From the NCBI RefSeq assembly GCF_002864045.1, contig NZ_PJPV01000045.1, forward strand, positions 45,289 to 109,288: a stretch of DNA of 64,000 nt. Reading direction: 5' to 3'. Made by a program: the position numbers and the translations under genes. The stretch comes from Endozoicomonas acroporae. GTDB taxonomy: Bacteria; Pseudomonadota; Gammaproteobacteria; Pseudomonadales; Endozoicomonadaceae. How positions within the stretch are numbered: the stretch's first letter is position 1; every line of letters begins with the position of its first letter. Below are positions 46,301 through 53,066 of this stretch, in pieces. The notes under the pieces were generated by a model. It had not been told where the DNA came from. It ran no database searches and worked only from the letters and a program-made list of their open reading frames with translations.

Positions 46301-48036
46301 GCATCGCAGAAGACCTGGCGACTTCAAATACCGCAGCCAATGAAGAAGAGCTGGAAGAGCGTCTGGATGATATACGTCGACGGTTTATTAATGAGCGTAT
46401 CGGCGATTATGAGCACGGTTACCATCTGGATGAAATAGAAAACGCCCTGAACACTGCCAGGGAGGAGCTATGGGACAGCGAATATGAATACAACTATGAC
46501 GAACTGAAAGATCGCTACGAGCACGAAGCCCTGGACGACCATGAGATAGAAAGCCTGCTGGATGAGGACGGCAATCTGATTAAGTCTGCTCTCCATGAAG
46601 AAGCCACCTGGAGAGCCAATAACAGCATCGAAAATACCGACAGCAAAGAGCTGGTCACCGATCACGTCAGCTATCAGGAAAAAGAAGAAGCGGCACTGGC
46701 CGTCTGGGAAGATGAGCGGGAAAGTGATGCCCGGGATGATCTGGAGGCTGAGCTTCGTGATGAGGCCGGTGTCCGTTACCGGGAGTACACCATGGCCGGT
46801 GGCGAAGACTACTCCGAACTGATTCTTACCCTGGAAGACAACCGCACGATTATTCCCTCAGACCCTGACCAGAGAAACCGGAACCCGCTGACTCAAGAGG
46901 AGATTGCAGTATTAAACAAAGGCAGTATGCCGAAAGACTTGTTGGTTTATGAAGCCCATAATAATGATCTCCATAGCTGGATAGTCGCACGTTATAAAGA
47001 CAATCAGTCCGAGATTATTACCACGGGCCATGCCACCGAAGCCTCAGCGATTGCCGCAGCACTCAGTGAAAGCCAGCCATTTACCCAGTGGGGCGTGGAT
47101 AGCTATACACACCATCACTGGGGGGACCTGTCGAACCCGCTGGCTCATGTACGATTCCAGTCGTTTAATCAAAATATCCATGGGCGAAACGAGAAGATCC
47201 TGTTTATTGATGAGGTGCAAAGCGACTGGCATCAGGACGGGCGGGCTATCGGCTATCAGACTCCGGAAGCTGCGAGGCAACATGAGCAACATGGGAACCG
47301 GATCGCAGAATTGAAAAAAGAGAAGGCCAAAAAGACCGATGAAGAACAGGCCGTGGTCACCCGGCTTTATCAGGCCAAAGACAAACGGGATGAACTGTAC
47401 GAACGGCTGTCGGATGAAGAAGGCTGGAATCACTGGGGTGATGAAGAACTCAGGGAAAAACTGCAAACCGAAATCGATCAGACCATCAGCACCATTGAGG
47501 AACTGACCCATCGCAAGGCCCGGTTACTGGATGAACTGAAAGCGCTGGAGCAAGAACTCCAGTCTCTCCATAGCGGCAAGGCACCCAATATTCACCGTAT
47601 GGTGCCCGACGCTCCGCTGAAAGAGAACTGGCCCAACCTGATTATGAAACGGATGATCCGCCATGCTGCTGAACAAGGCTTTGACCGGATCGCCTGGACC
47701 AGTGCCATGCAACAGGTGGAACGGTATCCCGGTCTGGGTCAGGTGGTTCGGGAATTGCGGGTAAGTAGTTGGCCAAATGGAATCGTATATTTCTGGCTAA
47801 GTGGGCAGTTACTATGCAAGGCACAACGTAGGGAGCATAGCCGTAGCTATGTGACCGGAGTTGTAACGCCGCAGAGTGACTGCCCACTTAGTCAGAAAAT
47901 ACGATTTCATTTGGTTAACTACTTATATCCCCGGCTGAATAAAGAAGGCGTCGTGCAAGATTTTGAGCTGGAAGCTAAAGACCGCAATGGCGTCACCCGC
48001 AGTATGGTGGCACCCGAGTCGTCACTGGCAGACTAA
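40399..48036 (+). CDS. Giant phage polyvalent protein, N-terminal 2545 aa (gene split by MITE)
   Basis: Very large virion-type polyvalent protein, probably ejected into the host. Seen in order: glycine-zipper membrane-active segments (about 139-198, 216-235, 368-385); a P/Q-rich linker; a DdrB/ParB-like region (about 790-975, core QIRGIASKLNPKKLGANPL and VVESGNGRVSAIRKA); a RadC/JAB-type metal site HNHPSGDPKPSTSD (from 1455); a degenerate zincin-like site H1766-E-L-V-G-N; a conserved large-polyvalent motif EEIRWLGLDLWL (about 1930); and IDEVQSDWHQDGR (about 2270). Residues ~2456-2509 are encoded by MITE copy 1. MITE copy 2 supplies the stop codon at 48034-48036. The remainder is at 48200-51580. 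Confidence 0.85.
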   Translation: MNWHDFIATPAYQQANDAEREQQRQQYWQQHIAPHVPDEHYVDAYLQFNQRTKPRGNPDSGVLGDMGDAFLHGAYQGSADLVSGVDRVFGGNGQNAPANWLRKKAEQQIDDMSPSAGQALQGFNIGTQPDGRFGFSDQSTWAGAGLGIVSGLGSLIPSMIPGGAVGRGLSLGGKALAGVGNKALAAGAGRAASVGTLAEARGVQGLANTIDKVGNHTGYGLTGGAMIGGAAAEGAKNTILNLGYEDLKDNPRFQELYQQTYEQAGGGDTRAPFEQAKALLAEEAAQAAFLPGAGVGALSMGIGGPALENIILKNAGTRGTNALKGLLTEGTQEFGEGYGQQMAENYGQQQAGQTVGLTDNALGQALTGMVIGGPVGGLVGGLGRVRNPEQVTATQEKLNDLMSQNQTLQDQMQEPNADQTMLAEQLRQNSMAIANLESWLQHHGEQVPQAEAQAAPEGWADHHQGYTDPLTGQHHPPDPKMEVPTGWYDHNPNDPPGGGGVSDNPNAGPQDFSGYDPQDGGSATKRLERDWYDQPAWQRNRPGNPAEAVRFGQRYVETADPANNMEQPSQWQGRTVGQEGQYPRRQPMDTRTVGMPEQEQKPVPEKNRWKNRTVTREKSQPVEPRQQALPHYPQADFTGNRHGNVSANPEEAQQDSQQRRRDQIDKAPAQHPGSPEYTGDPDQDLTSYTERMNSLNRLFRSFNWRKGDTGKKRRVRRLIENQRNLEMKARKGGRGFTPTSMQEALANLKAMVESGEGIRFEREVQAIEARQRQEGMRLTPQQKSGTPSGKKPVLGKADETVMADEREVSTQYALYEQSDLITSHNDTGRVNPDYPAELQPRDRARQASETQIRGIASKLNPKKLGANPLASSGAPIIGSDRVVESGNGRVSAIRKAYRLYGDRAEAYRQYLKDNADAFGLKPEDIDGFKEPVLVRQRQGELDTDQRVSFTKEANKSETATMSPAEKAKLDASRITQEDLGHFDTDGTGDLLHRSNDTFLARFADRLGDEAGELKTKDGNWNKQMRDRVESALFMKAYDDERLNSLFAEDDKPDLKNLIKSLAMAAPHFAKAKGIDPELGGYGVIDSLVEASRILQDSRNRGQSVDEILDQRSLLDSFSPETELFARWLDANLNKSKQVGQALSELASQIEQYLQRQGQAGGDMFGSEEATLNDLIDQTNQQLERDYGDKSTPIKDPKTTRQTGPVQDAEGSNGKGEPGEPAGRATESAPGTEKAAQRDEVDDLLDAVDAGGRPDGTLDSDEWTDDDFAGIEGKDGKYDPQVGGSATKRRERDWYDQGQAGAVNNERDSGQIQSRKGPGKGDPVAAGQPPRTGEVPPSAGSATGQRDLFASPDLSGDERRQQIIENQRVLVKHVETGTIRAGTDTIHTHDDLAHFIAPIRKLAQEEMYAIVLDGNNKVINVIKHSKGQKASASVSPWTLAGAVVATPDAKSVWFAHNHPSGDPKPSTSDVHITHSLNEVLDGSGVVNMGHAVVGITGHARIMDADGTEQTGAVAPKRMARNKAFPITERRLRFNRPHINFSSPETVRPFLDTISGNAVVLLDSKYNVTGVLPLSDSDLKTLRHPTDNPQGRGKSHQAPGARLGNPAAARIMTALDSTNSSSVILKSSGSPLAMKGTRNLINFFNRGDRINVLDHFTGKEGDYQSAAEQGFPNLNERGSFYALRKDTNAKGIQSGPLRLKLKPLEQKLGQAIHVLQSETELPSHLYQKVISDKAQGRVRGMFDPDTGDTYLIAANLDNVGEATRTVLHELVGNKGVRGLLGKRLDTVLDEIHRDMSDRLKQALAKRYARQMEGKSEAEANRIVAEEYLAHLAEKDPKNGLLTKVVSMIRNALRRLFPNIKWTDADAVELLSAARGHLKRNGSFNPNGPTGNRYNDAGRAPTFYSAVERSAAAVKSDKLPAQSWLNAIKKGNFVQDEEIRWLGLDLWLDSKQGEKLSKSDILSFIRENEVSIAEDLATSNTAANEEELEERLDDIRRRFINERIGDYEHGYHLDEIENALNTAREELWDSEYEYNYDELKDRYEHEALDDHEIESLLDEDGNLIKSALHEEATWRANNSIENTDSKELVTDHVSYQEKEEAALAVWEDERESDARDDLEAELRDEAGVRYREYTMAGGEDYSELILTLEDNRTIIPSDPDQRNRNPLTQEEIAVLNKGSMPKDLLVYEAHNNDLHSWIVARYKDNQSEIITTGHATEASAIAAALSESQPFTQWGVDSYTHHHWGDLSNPLAHVRFQSFNQNIHGRNEKILFIDEVQSDWHQDGRAIGYQTPEAARQHEQHGNRIAELKKEKAKKTDEEQAVVTRLYQAKDKRDELYERLSDEEGWNHWGDEELREKLQTEIDQTISTIEELTHRKARLLDELKALEQELQSLHSGKAPNIHRMVPDAPLKENWPNLIMKRMIRHAAEQGFDRIAWTSAMQQVERYPGLGQVVRELRVSSWPNGIVYFWLSGQLLCKAQRREHSRSYVTGVVTPQSDCPLSQKIRFHLVNYLYPRLNKEGVVQDFELEAKDRNGVTRSMVAPESSLAD
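41944..41991 (+). repeat. 48-bp GC-rich coding repeat, copy a
   Basis: GACCCCCAGGACGGGGGAAG followed by TGCCACCAAGCGCCTGGAGC and GCGACTGG. CCCCC/GGGGG can form a hairpin. Here it is read as DPQDGGSATKRLERDW. One of five copies inside the polyvalent gene. Confidence 0.8.
44230..44277 (+). repeat. 48-bp GC-rich coding repeat, copy b
   Basis: Near-identical to copy a (CAGGTCGGGGG; GCGCCGGGAGCGC) and read in the same frame, as DPQVGGSATKRRERDW. Similarity continues a few codons downstream (TGGTAYGAYCAR). Confidence 0.8.
44379..44426 (+). repeat. 48-bp GC-rich coding repeat, copy c
   Basis: CAACCCCCACGGACGGGGGA then AGTGCCACCAAGCGCCGGGA and GCGCGACTGG. It is read in a different frame from copies a and b, giving QPPRTGEVPPSAGSATG. 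Confidence 0.8.
45154..45202 (+). repeat. 49-bp GC-rich coding repeat, copy d
   Basis: AACCCCCAGGGACGGGGGAA then ATCCCACCAAGCGCCGGGAG and CGCGGCTGG. One extra G relative to copy a shifts the frame, so it is read as NPQGRGKSHQAPGARLG. Confidence 0.8.
47762..47925 (+). mobile_element. TA-flanked palindromic MITE, copy 1 (164 bp, read through in frame)
   Basis: Starts TAAGTAGTTGGCCAAATGGA and ends TTTGGTTAACTACTTA; the two arms are an imperfect inverted repeat over the whole length, with the centre near CATAGCCGTAGCTATG. TA flanks both ends, as expected for IS630/mariner-type target duplication. It is 1 bp shorter than copies 2-4 (CAGAAAATACG instead of CAGAAATATATG). The net insertion is therefore 162 bp, and the giant ORF reads through it as 54 codons. 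Confidence 0.88.
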
Positions 48037-48198
48037 GTAGTTGGCCAAATGGAATCGTATATTTCTGGCTAAGTGGGCAGTTACTATGCAAGGCGCAACG
48101 TAGGGAGCATAGCCGTAGCTATGTGACCGGAGTTGCAACGCCGCAGAGTGACTGCCCACTTAGTCAGAAATATATGATTTCATTTGGTTAACTACTTA
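48034..48198 (+). mobile_element. TA-flanked palindromic MITE, copy 2 (165 bp)
   Basis: Same element in the same orientation as copy 1, 108 bp downstream of it. Its first bases (TAA) form the stop codon of the 2545-aa ORF. Removing 163 bp (element plus one TA) restores the original codons, D-Y-I-G-H-R across the site. Confidence 0.9.
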
Positions 48199-48457
48199 TA
48201 TCGGGCATCGTCTGGCGGAGCAGGCCCGGGAAAAAACCAGAGACGTTTATGAAACGCTGAAACAGGAGCGCAGCCAGTGGTCAGCAGAGCAGGATGCTGA
48301 CGATGAGCAGAAACGCTGGTTTCTTCGGGCTGCCAATGGCGATGCCCTATACACCCAGGATGATGAGTTTCTGTATTTCAACTCCGAAGCTGAGGCGATT
48401 CACCAGATTGATCAGACGGTATTTGCCGAGCATAGCGAAGAGTTCACCCTGGAAGGT

Positions 48458-51400
48458 ATGAATGAAGTGGTGGGTAAGGATGGCAAGGGTATGCGTGAGT
48501 TCTACGACAAGCGCCTTGCCAATTACATGAAAAAATACACCAGGAAATGGGGAGCGAAGCTGGATCCCATTGAGATGGCGTTCCATCAGGAAAAGTATCC
48601 CTATGAGAATAAGCAGGACAAGGTGTGGTCCGTGACCGTCACCGACAAAATGCGCGACTCGGTACTGAAGGATGGCCAGCCGCTCTTTTCACTGAAAGAT
48701 GACCCCCAGGGATGGGGGAAATCCCACCAAGCGCTGGGAGCGCGACTGGGACAAAAAGATAAGAAGCCCGACAACTCCCCCCGCTATGCCCTGAAAGATA
48801 TACCCGACGATGTGCAGTCAGTGATCAAAGATATCCATGGCGGCATCAATCCAAAAAGCAAGCTGGACCGGCTGAAAGAGCAGTGGGATTCCCGCACCCT
48901 GGTTGAACATATCCAGCGGTGGCAGGTAGAAGCCAATCAGGGAATATTCAACCGTTTTGCCATTGTTGAGCACAATGAAAAACAGCTGAATGATGGCAAG
49001 TTGCTGGATGCTGCCCTGTCCGCCAGCAAAGCAGCGCACCTGAGCCGGAACTCGGAAAGTGTCGCAGAAGCGGTGCTGTTTAAAGGCACGCCGATGCTGA
49101 AAGACGGCAGCGTGATAATAAAGCCAAACAGCCAGGGGATTGTGGAGGTGTTTACCCCGGTGGCCGAGCGGGGCGAACTGGAAACTCAGGAGGTCTGGGC
49201 AGGCAGTATCCGGGCGAGGCGGATTATCGATGAAGACAAGGCCGCCAGAGCCAAAGGCAATCAGTTGCTGATCCAGGGGCAGACCATGAAAGAGACTCTG
49301 GATGCCATTGCTCCCGATGAGTATCAGGGTGGGCGCTCTGCCTGGAACCGTGATCGCAAGCAGATGGAGAAAGACCTGAAACTGGGTAAGGATCTGAATC
49401 AGCAGAGCAGGGAGAATCTGTACGACGAACAGAAGATAAAAACCATCCAGAACTGGGTAGACACTCAGCCGCAGCTGAAAGCCCGGTTCAATAAAGTAAA
49501 AGACAGTTATCAGGCCCACAATAAAGACCTGCTGGACTTTATGGAGGCTTCCGGTCTGCTGGATAAGGACGTTCGCAAACTGTTTGAAACCGACGACTAC
49601 CTGCCCTTCCATCGGGTACATGACCTGGAAGCGAAGGAGCAGGATGGAGGTCGCATCAAAAGAGGATTATCCGGCCAGAAGTCAGGAATCCGGAAACTCA
49701 CCGGTGGCGTCGAAAAGATCGCACCACTGGAAGCGATGGTTCGTAATACCCGAGCGATGATTGATGCCGCTTTCAAGAACATTGCCCAACAGCGCATTGT
49801 GGAGGATGGGGTGCGCCTGGGTGCACTGGAGAAGATGGAAGCTGCCTTCACCATGTCTGATCAGGAAGTGGTTGAACGACTGCGGGATATGGAGCTGGAT
49901 ACCAACCTGACACCGACCCAAATGCGTCGCTGGAAGGCCCTGTTAAGCGCCTATGTGGAACCGGGCAATGGCGTGGTCAGCGTATCGGTTAACGGTAAGC
50001 TGGAATATTATCAGACCAAAGACCCACTGTTGTATGCCGCCATTCAGGATCTGGGCTCACCGGCCCATAACGCCTTTGAGAAGCTGATTGGGCTCCCTCG
50101 CAAGGTGCTCACCACAGGGGTAACCTCACTGCCTGATTTTTGGCTGCGCAACCTGTTCAGGGATACCCTGTCCACGGCGGTGCATATTGCCCCGGAGGTA
50201 AATGGCAAACCAATGAAGCTGAATCCGGTGGCCGGTGCGGTCAGAGGTTTCCGAAAGTCATTAAAGGAAGATGAAACCCGTTGGGCGCTGGCCATGGGTG
50301 GCGGCATGAGCGGCGGCGGCTATTACTCCATCAATTCGGATAATGTCCGCAAAAAACTGTCACCGGAAGAGCGGAAGCGAATCATTAACCGCCCCGGACA
50401 GTTGTGGGATTTGTGGAAAGGGTTCGGTTCCCGTTTTGAAAACGCCAACCGGTTGCACGTCTATGAGCGTGCCATCGAACAGGGCGGTTCCACTGCCGAA
50501 GCAGCCTTCCAGTCTCTGGATGTATTGAACTTCACCCGCAGCGGCCAGTGGCCATTGATCCGGTTTATGGTGAACTCCATTCCGTTCTTTAACTCTCTGT
50601 TGCAGGGAGTTAACCGGCTGTGGCGGGGCATCAAGCCGAGTAATACCTGGGATTTGTCGTCATTTTCCGGTCCGGTGATTTTCCGTGGCCTGCTTTATGG
50701 CATGGCCGCCTGGGCATTGATGAAACACTACGAGGACGATGACCGATACAAAGAACTGACCAATGATGACAAGCTGGGGTATCACCACTTCTGGATCGGT
50801 GAAGGCAAAGAGGGTCATTACCGGATACCCAAGCCCTTTGAAGTGGGCGCCATCTTTGCCACCCTGCCGGAGATTATCACCCAGAGCCTGGATGGCCATG
50901 AGGATATGAAGTGGACCAGGGATATGATGTACGGGCTGGTGATGAATATCTTTAATCTTGACCCCATCCCGCAAATCATCAAGCCAATCTGGGAAGTGTC
51001 CGAAAACCGGGACCGCTTCCGTGACCGGCCCATTCTCCCCATGCGCTTGCAGAACCTGAAGCCAGAGGCACAGTACGATCCTTACACCAGCGACACCCTG
51101 AAAGAGCTGGTGCAGTGGATACCAGAAGAAGCGCCGGACTGGATGCGTTCCCCCAAAAAGCTGGAGCATCTGATCAGGGGCTATTTCGGGTCGCTGGGCA
51201 GTTATACCCTGATGGCCGCCGATGCCATAACCCGAAAAGCAACGGGTGCTGCCGACAAACCAACACCCACTCTGCAAGACAACCCATTACTGGGCAGCTT
51301 TGTGCGAGACAAGGTGACCAACCGCAACCGTTACACCGATGAACTGCACGAGATGACGGTAGATATTAACGAGATCGCCAACAGCATCAACCGCTACCAG

Positions 51401-51580
51401 GAATCCGGCGAAGGCCAGCGAGCCAAAGATCAGGAGCAGTCTGCCGCCGCAAAGCTGAAGCACAAGGCAGGACTCCAGAAGGCGAATCGGGAGATAAACA
51501 AGCTGAGAGACCTTGGCGAGCCAAATGTTCCTTTTGTTCATAATATACGTCCATTTATTGTTATCGGTTTATTCAGTTGA
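48458..51580 (+). CDS. Polyvalent protein C-terminal part (LPD38-type), severed by MITE copy 2
   Basis: 1040 codons from ATG 48458, but the frame is open and phage-like from 48200 immediately after the MITE (IGHRLAEQAREKTRDVYETL). Removing copy 2 plus one TA joins it in frame to the 2545-aa part. The ATG has no convincing ribosome binding site, so this part may be untranslated. The C-terminal region around GVTSLPDFWLRNLFRDTLS matches the large polyvalent-associated LPD38 type. Two hydrophobic segments follow (FSGPVIFRGLLYGMAAWAL). The last ~18 residues (after LGEPNVPF) are AT-rich and look like foreign sequence fused at a deletion junction. Confidence 0.75.
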   Translation: MNEVVGKDGKGMREFYDKRLANYMKKYTRKWGAKLDPIEMAFHQEKYPYENKQDKVWSVTVTDKMRDSVLKDGQPLFSLKDDPQGWGKSHQALGARLGQKDKKPDNSPRYALKDIPDDVQSVIKDIHGGINPKSKLDRLKEQWDSRTLVEHIQRWQVEANQGIFNRFAIVEHNEKQLNDGKLLDAALSASKAAHLSRNSESVAEAVLFKGTPMLKDGSVIIKPNSQGIVEVFTPVAERGELETQEVWAGSIRARRIIDEDKAARAKGNQLLIQGQTMKETLDAIAPDEYQGGRSAWNRDRKQMEKDLKLGKDLNQQSRENLYDEQKIKTIQNWVDTQPQLKARFNKVKDSYQAHNKDLLDFMEASGLLDKDVRKLFETDDYLPFHRVHDLEAKEQDGGRIKRGLSGQKSGIRKLTGGVEKIAPLEAMVRNTRAMIDAAFKNIAQQRIVEDGVRLGALEKMEAAFTMSDQEVVERLRDMELDTNLTPTQMRRWKALLSAYVEPGNGVVSVSVNGKLEYYQTKDPLLYAAIQDLGSPAHNAFEKLIGLPRKVLTTGVTSLPDFWLRNLFRDTLSTAVHIAPEVNGKPMKLNPVAGAVRGFRKSLKEDETRWALAMGGGMSGGGYYSINSDNVRKKLSPEERKRIINRPGQLWDLWKGFGSRFENANRLHVYERAIEQGGSTAEAAFQSLDVLNFTRSGQWPLIRFMVNSIPFFNSLLQGVNRLWRGIKPSNTWDLSSFSGPVIFRGLLYGMAAWALMKHYEDDDRYKELTNDDKLGYHHFWIGEGKEGHYRIPKPFEVGAIFATLPEIITQSLDGHEDMKWTRDMMYGLVMNIFNLDPIPQIIKPIWEVSENRDRFRDRPILPMRLQNLKPEAQYDPYTSDTLKELVQWIPEEAPDWMRSPKKLEHLIRGYFGSLGSYTLMAADAITRKATGAADKPTPTLQDNPLLGSFVRDKVTNRNRYTDELHEMTVDINEIANSINRYQESGEGQRAKDQEQSAAAKLKHKAGLQKANREINKLRDLGEPNVPFVHNIRPFIVIGLFS
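48701..48749 (+). repeat. 49-bp GC-rich coding repeat, copy e
   Basis: GACCCCCAGGGATGGGGGAA then ATCCCACCAAGCGCTGGGAG and CGCGACTGG, in the severed C-terminal part of the polyvalent gene. It is read in the same frame as copy d (DPQGWGKSHQALGARLG). Confidence 0.8.
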
Positions 51581-52119
51581 GGATGTTGAGATCCGTTGAG
51601 AACTATCGTGCTATAAAACTTATGATATGTAAATACATACAGTGTTTCAATATGAGTACTTTTTGAGAATATTCAGGTGTAAGTTATGGGGTGTGATATC
51701 TAACTCATTGATAATAATGCACTGCTGGAGTGGATTTATTGAAGCTGCTTTTATGTTGTCTGCAATTAGCAGAAGGATATATACAAAAAACAGAATTGTA
51801 ATTATTGGCCGTGTAAGAAGTGTAAAATATGGGTATCGGCTGCATCTTGCCAAACAAATACCACTGTAAACTTTTCGATGGTACTATTTTATGCCTATGC
51901 AACTAAACATTGAGTGTCGTTCAAAAAAGGCGTTACCTGACTATTCCTGAAAATGGCTGGATGGGCGGTAGCGTCGTTGCGGATCAGGAAAGTGTTGCAA
52001 TGTTTTTTTGATTTAAGGCATTGGGTAGGACAAGCATAAAGCCGGTTTTTTCCGGTCAAGAACATGTAGTGTGTAAAAACCAAGACCCCATCGTTTTTCC
52101 AATGGTTCAGGTGATAAAA
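51581..52119. other. AT-rich gene-free stretch at the end of the phage module
   Basis: From about 51525 the base composition drops sharply to AT-rich DNA after the polyvalent gene. I see no supportable gene, RNA or repeat here, only short frames without coding character. A CCGGTTTTTTCCGG hairpin occurs near 52042. Confidence 0.5.
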
Positions 52120-52527
52120 ATGAACGACACCCATAGTAAAGTTATCGGTTATGTACTTTGGATTTTCGGTTTTCTTGGCGCTCACCGCTTTTATTATGGC
52201 AAACCGGTAACAGGGACTATCTGGTTGCTCACCCTTGGTCTCTTTGGCATAGGCTGGCTGATCGATCTTTTCCTTATCCCGGCCATGGATCGGGAAGCGG
52301 ATTTTCGTTTCCATAGTGGCCAGTATGATTACTCTGTTACATGGATCTTGCTGGCATTCCTTGGTGTATTCGGCGTCCACCGTATGTACCTGGGGAAATG
52401 GATATCGGGAATTTTGTATCTGTTTACCATTGGCTTTCTTGGCCTTGGTGTTATTTACGATTTTTGGACGTTAAACGACCAGATCTCGATTAAAAACAGT
52501 GCGAATAGTTCTGCATCAGAAAACTGA
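52120..52527 (+). CDS. TM2-domain membrane protein
   Basis: A 135-aa inner-membrane protein with two TM2-type units. Each has two membrane segments joined by a conserved loop: FLGAHRFYYGK in the first and VFGVHRMYLGKW in the second. The frame opens upstream at 52021, but the family pattern begins at ATG 52120 (MNDTHSKVIGYVLWIFG). TM2 proteins are widespread and of poorly known function. The short hydrophilic C-terminus ends NSANSSASEN. Confidence 0.85.
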   Translation: MNDTHSKVIGYVLWIFGFLGAHRFYYGKPVTGTIWLLTLGLFGIGWLIDLFLIPAMDREADFRFHSGQYDYSVTWILLAFLGVFGVHRMYLGKWISGILYLFTIGFLGLGVIYDFWTLNDQISIKNSANSSASEN

Positions 52528-52599
52528 AAAAGTGGGTTGAACAATTTTAGGGCAAGAATTGAAAGGCAGTTTTTAATCTTCGATGTGTTCAAGATTCAA

Positions 52600-52745
52600 G
52601 ACCCGACCCCGGTTTCCGCGCCCCCGGTTTCCGTTCGATGTGTTCAAGATTCAAGACCCGACCCCGGTTTCACGCGCGACCCCGGTTTCAGACCCCGGTT
52701 TCACGACCCCGGTTTCACGACCCCGGTTTCACGACCCCGGTTTCA
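52600..52745. repeat. Tandem GACCCCGGTTTC(A) array with ATTCAAGACCCGACCCC motifs
   Basis: Two blocks of GATGTGTTCAAGATTCAAGA-CCCGACCCCGG are followed by at least five tandem copies of a ~14-bp unit CGACCCCGGTTTCA (52678-52745). Single or double copies recur at 58890-58930 and 59785-59806, and the inverse motif GGGGTCAGGTCTTTAATCTTGAAT at about 54551. The core resembles short repeats commonly found beside REP-associated Y1 transposases. Confidence 0.75.
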
Positions 52746-52896
52746 GTCTGTCAGGACAACGGTCAAAGAAGGTTGCCAGCCGCCGAAGCGGCCTGCTGTA
52801 AAGGTCAATGGTTGATTTTCTTTTGCCCTGAAGTTTCAGGGTGGTGAGGTGTTTTTGATACAGTTTGTCAAACCGGATTTGCTCAGAACGTTCCAT
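52729..52896 (-). pseudogene. N-terminal remnant of IS91-associated tyrosine recombinase/integrase
   Basis: On the minus strand, ATG at 52894-52896, preceded by AAGGAAGC, opens a 55-codon frame beginning MERSEQIRFDKLYQKHLTTL and continuing KLQGKRKSTIDLYSRPLRRL, then ATFFDRCPDRL. This is the recognisable N-terminal SAM-like domain of integrases that accompany IS91-family transposases. The frame ends within the tandem GACCCCGGTTTCA array, so the catalytic domain is missing. Confidence 0.7.
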
Positions 52897-53066
52897 GTTG
52901 CTTCCTTATATAAGCCGCGCCGGAGTGGTGTGGATATCAGGAAGTATTGGCAATGGTTGGGTGGCTGGGATGAACGGATTTTTTGCCGCGTTAGCGGCTT
53001 GGTTCAACAACAGCATCAACGGGTCTTCGCCCGTGATGCAAAGGTTAGAGCAACCAAGGAGGTATC

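Noticed and set aside
41944..48749. Five GC repeats as a simple duplicated protein domain
   Set aside because: The copies are read in different frames, so conservation is at DNA rather than protein level.
51642..51869. 75-codon frame in the AT-rich gap after the polyvalent gene
   Set aside because: No ribosome binding site and no protein-like pattern; an equally long antisense frame overlaps it.
52537..52815. Overlapping plus-strand frames rich in DPGF/RPRF repeats
   Set aside because: They are translations of the tandem GACCCCGGTTTCA array in three frames; there is no ribosome binding site or protein-like composition outside the repeat.
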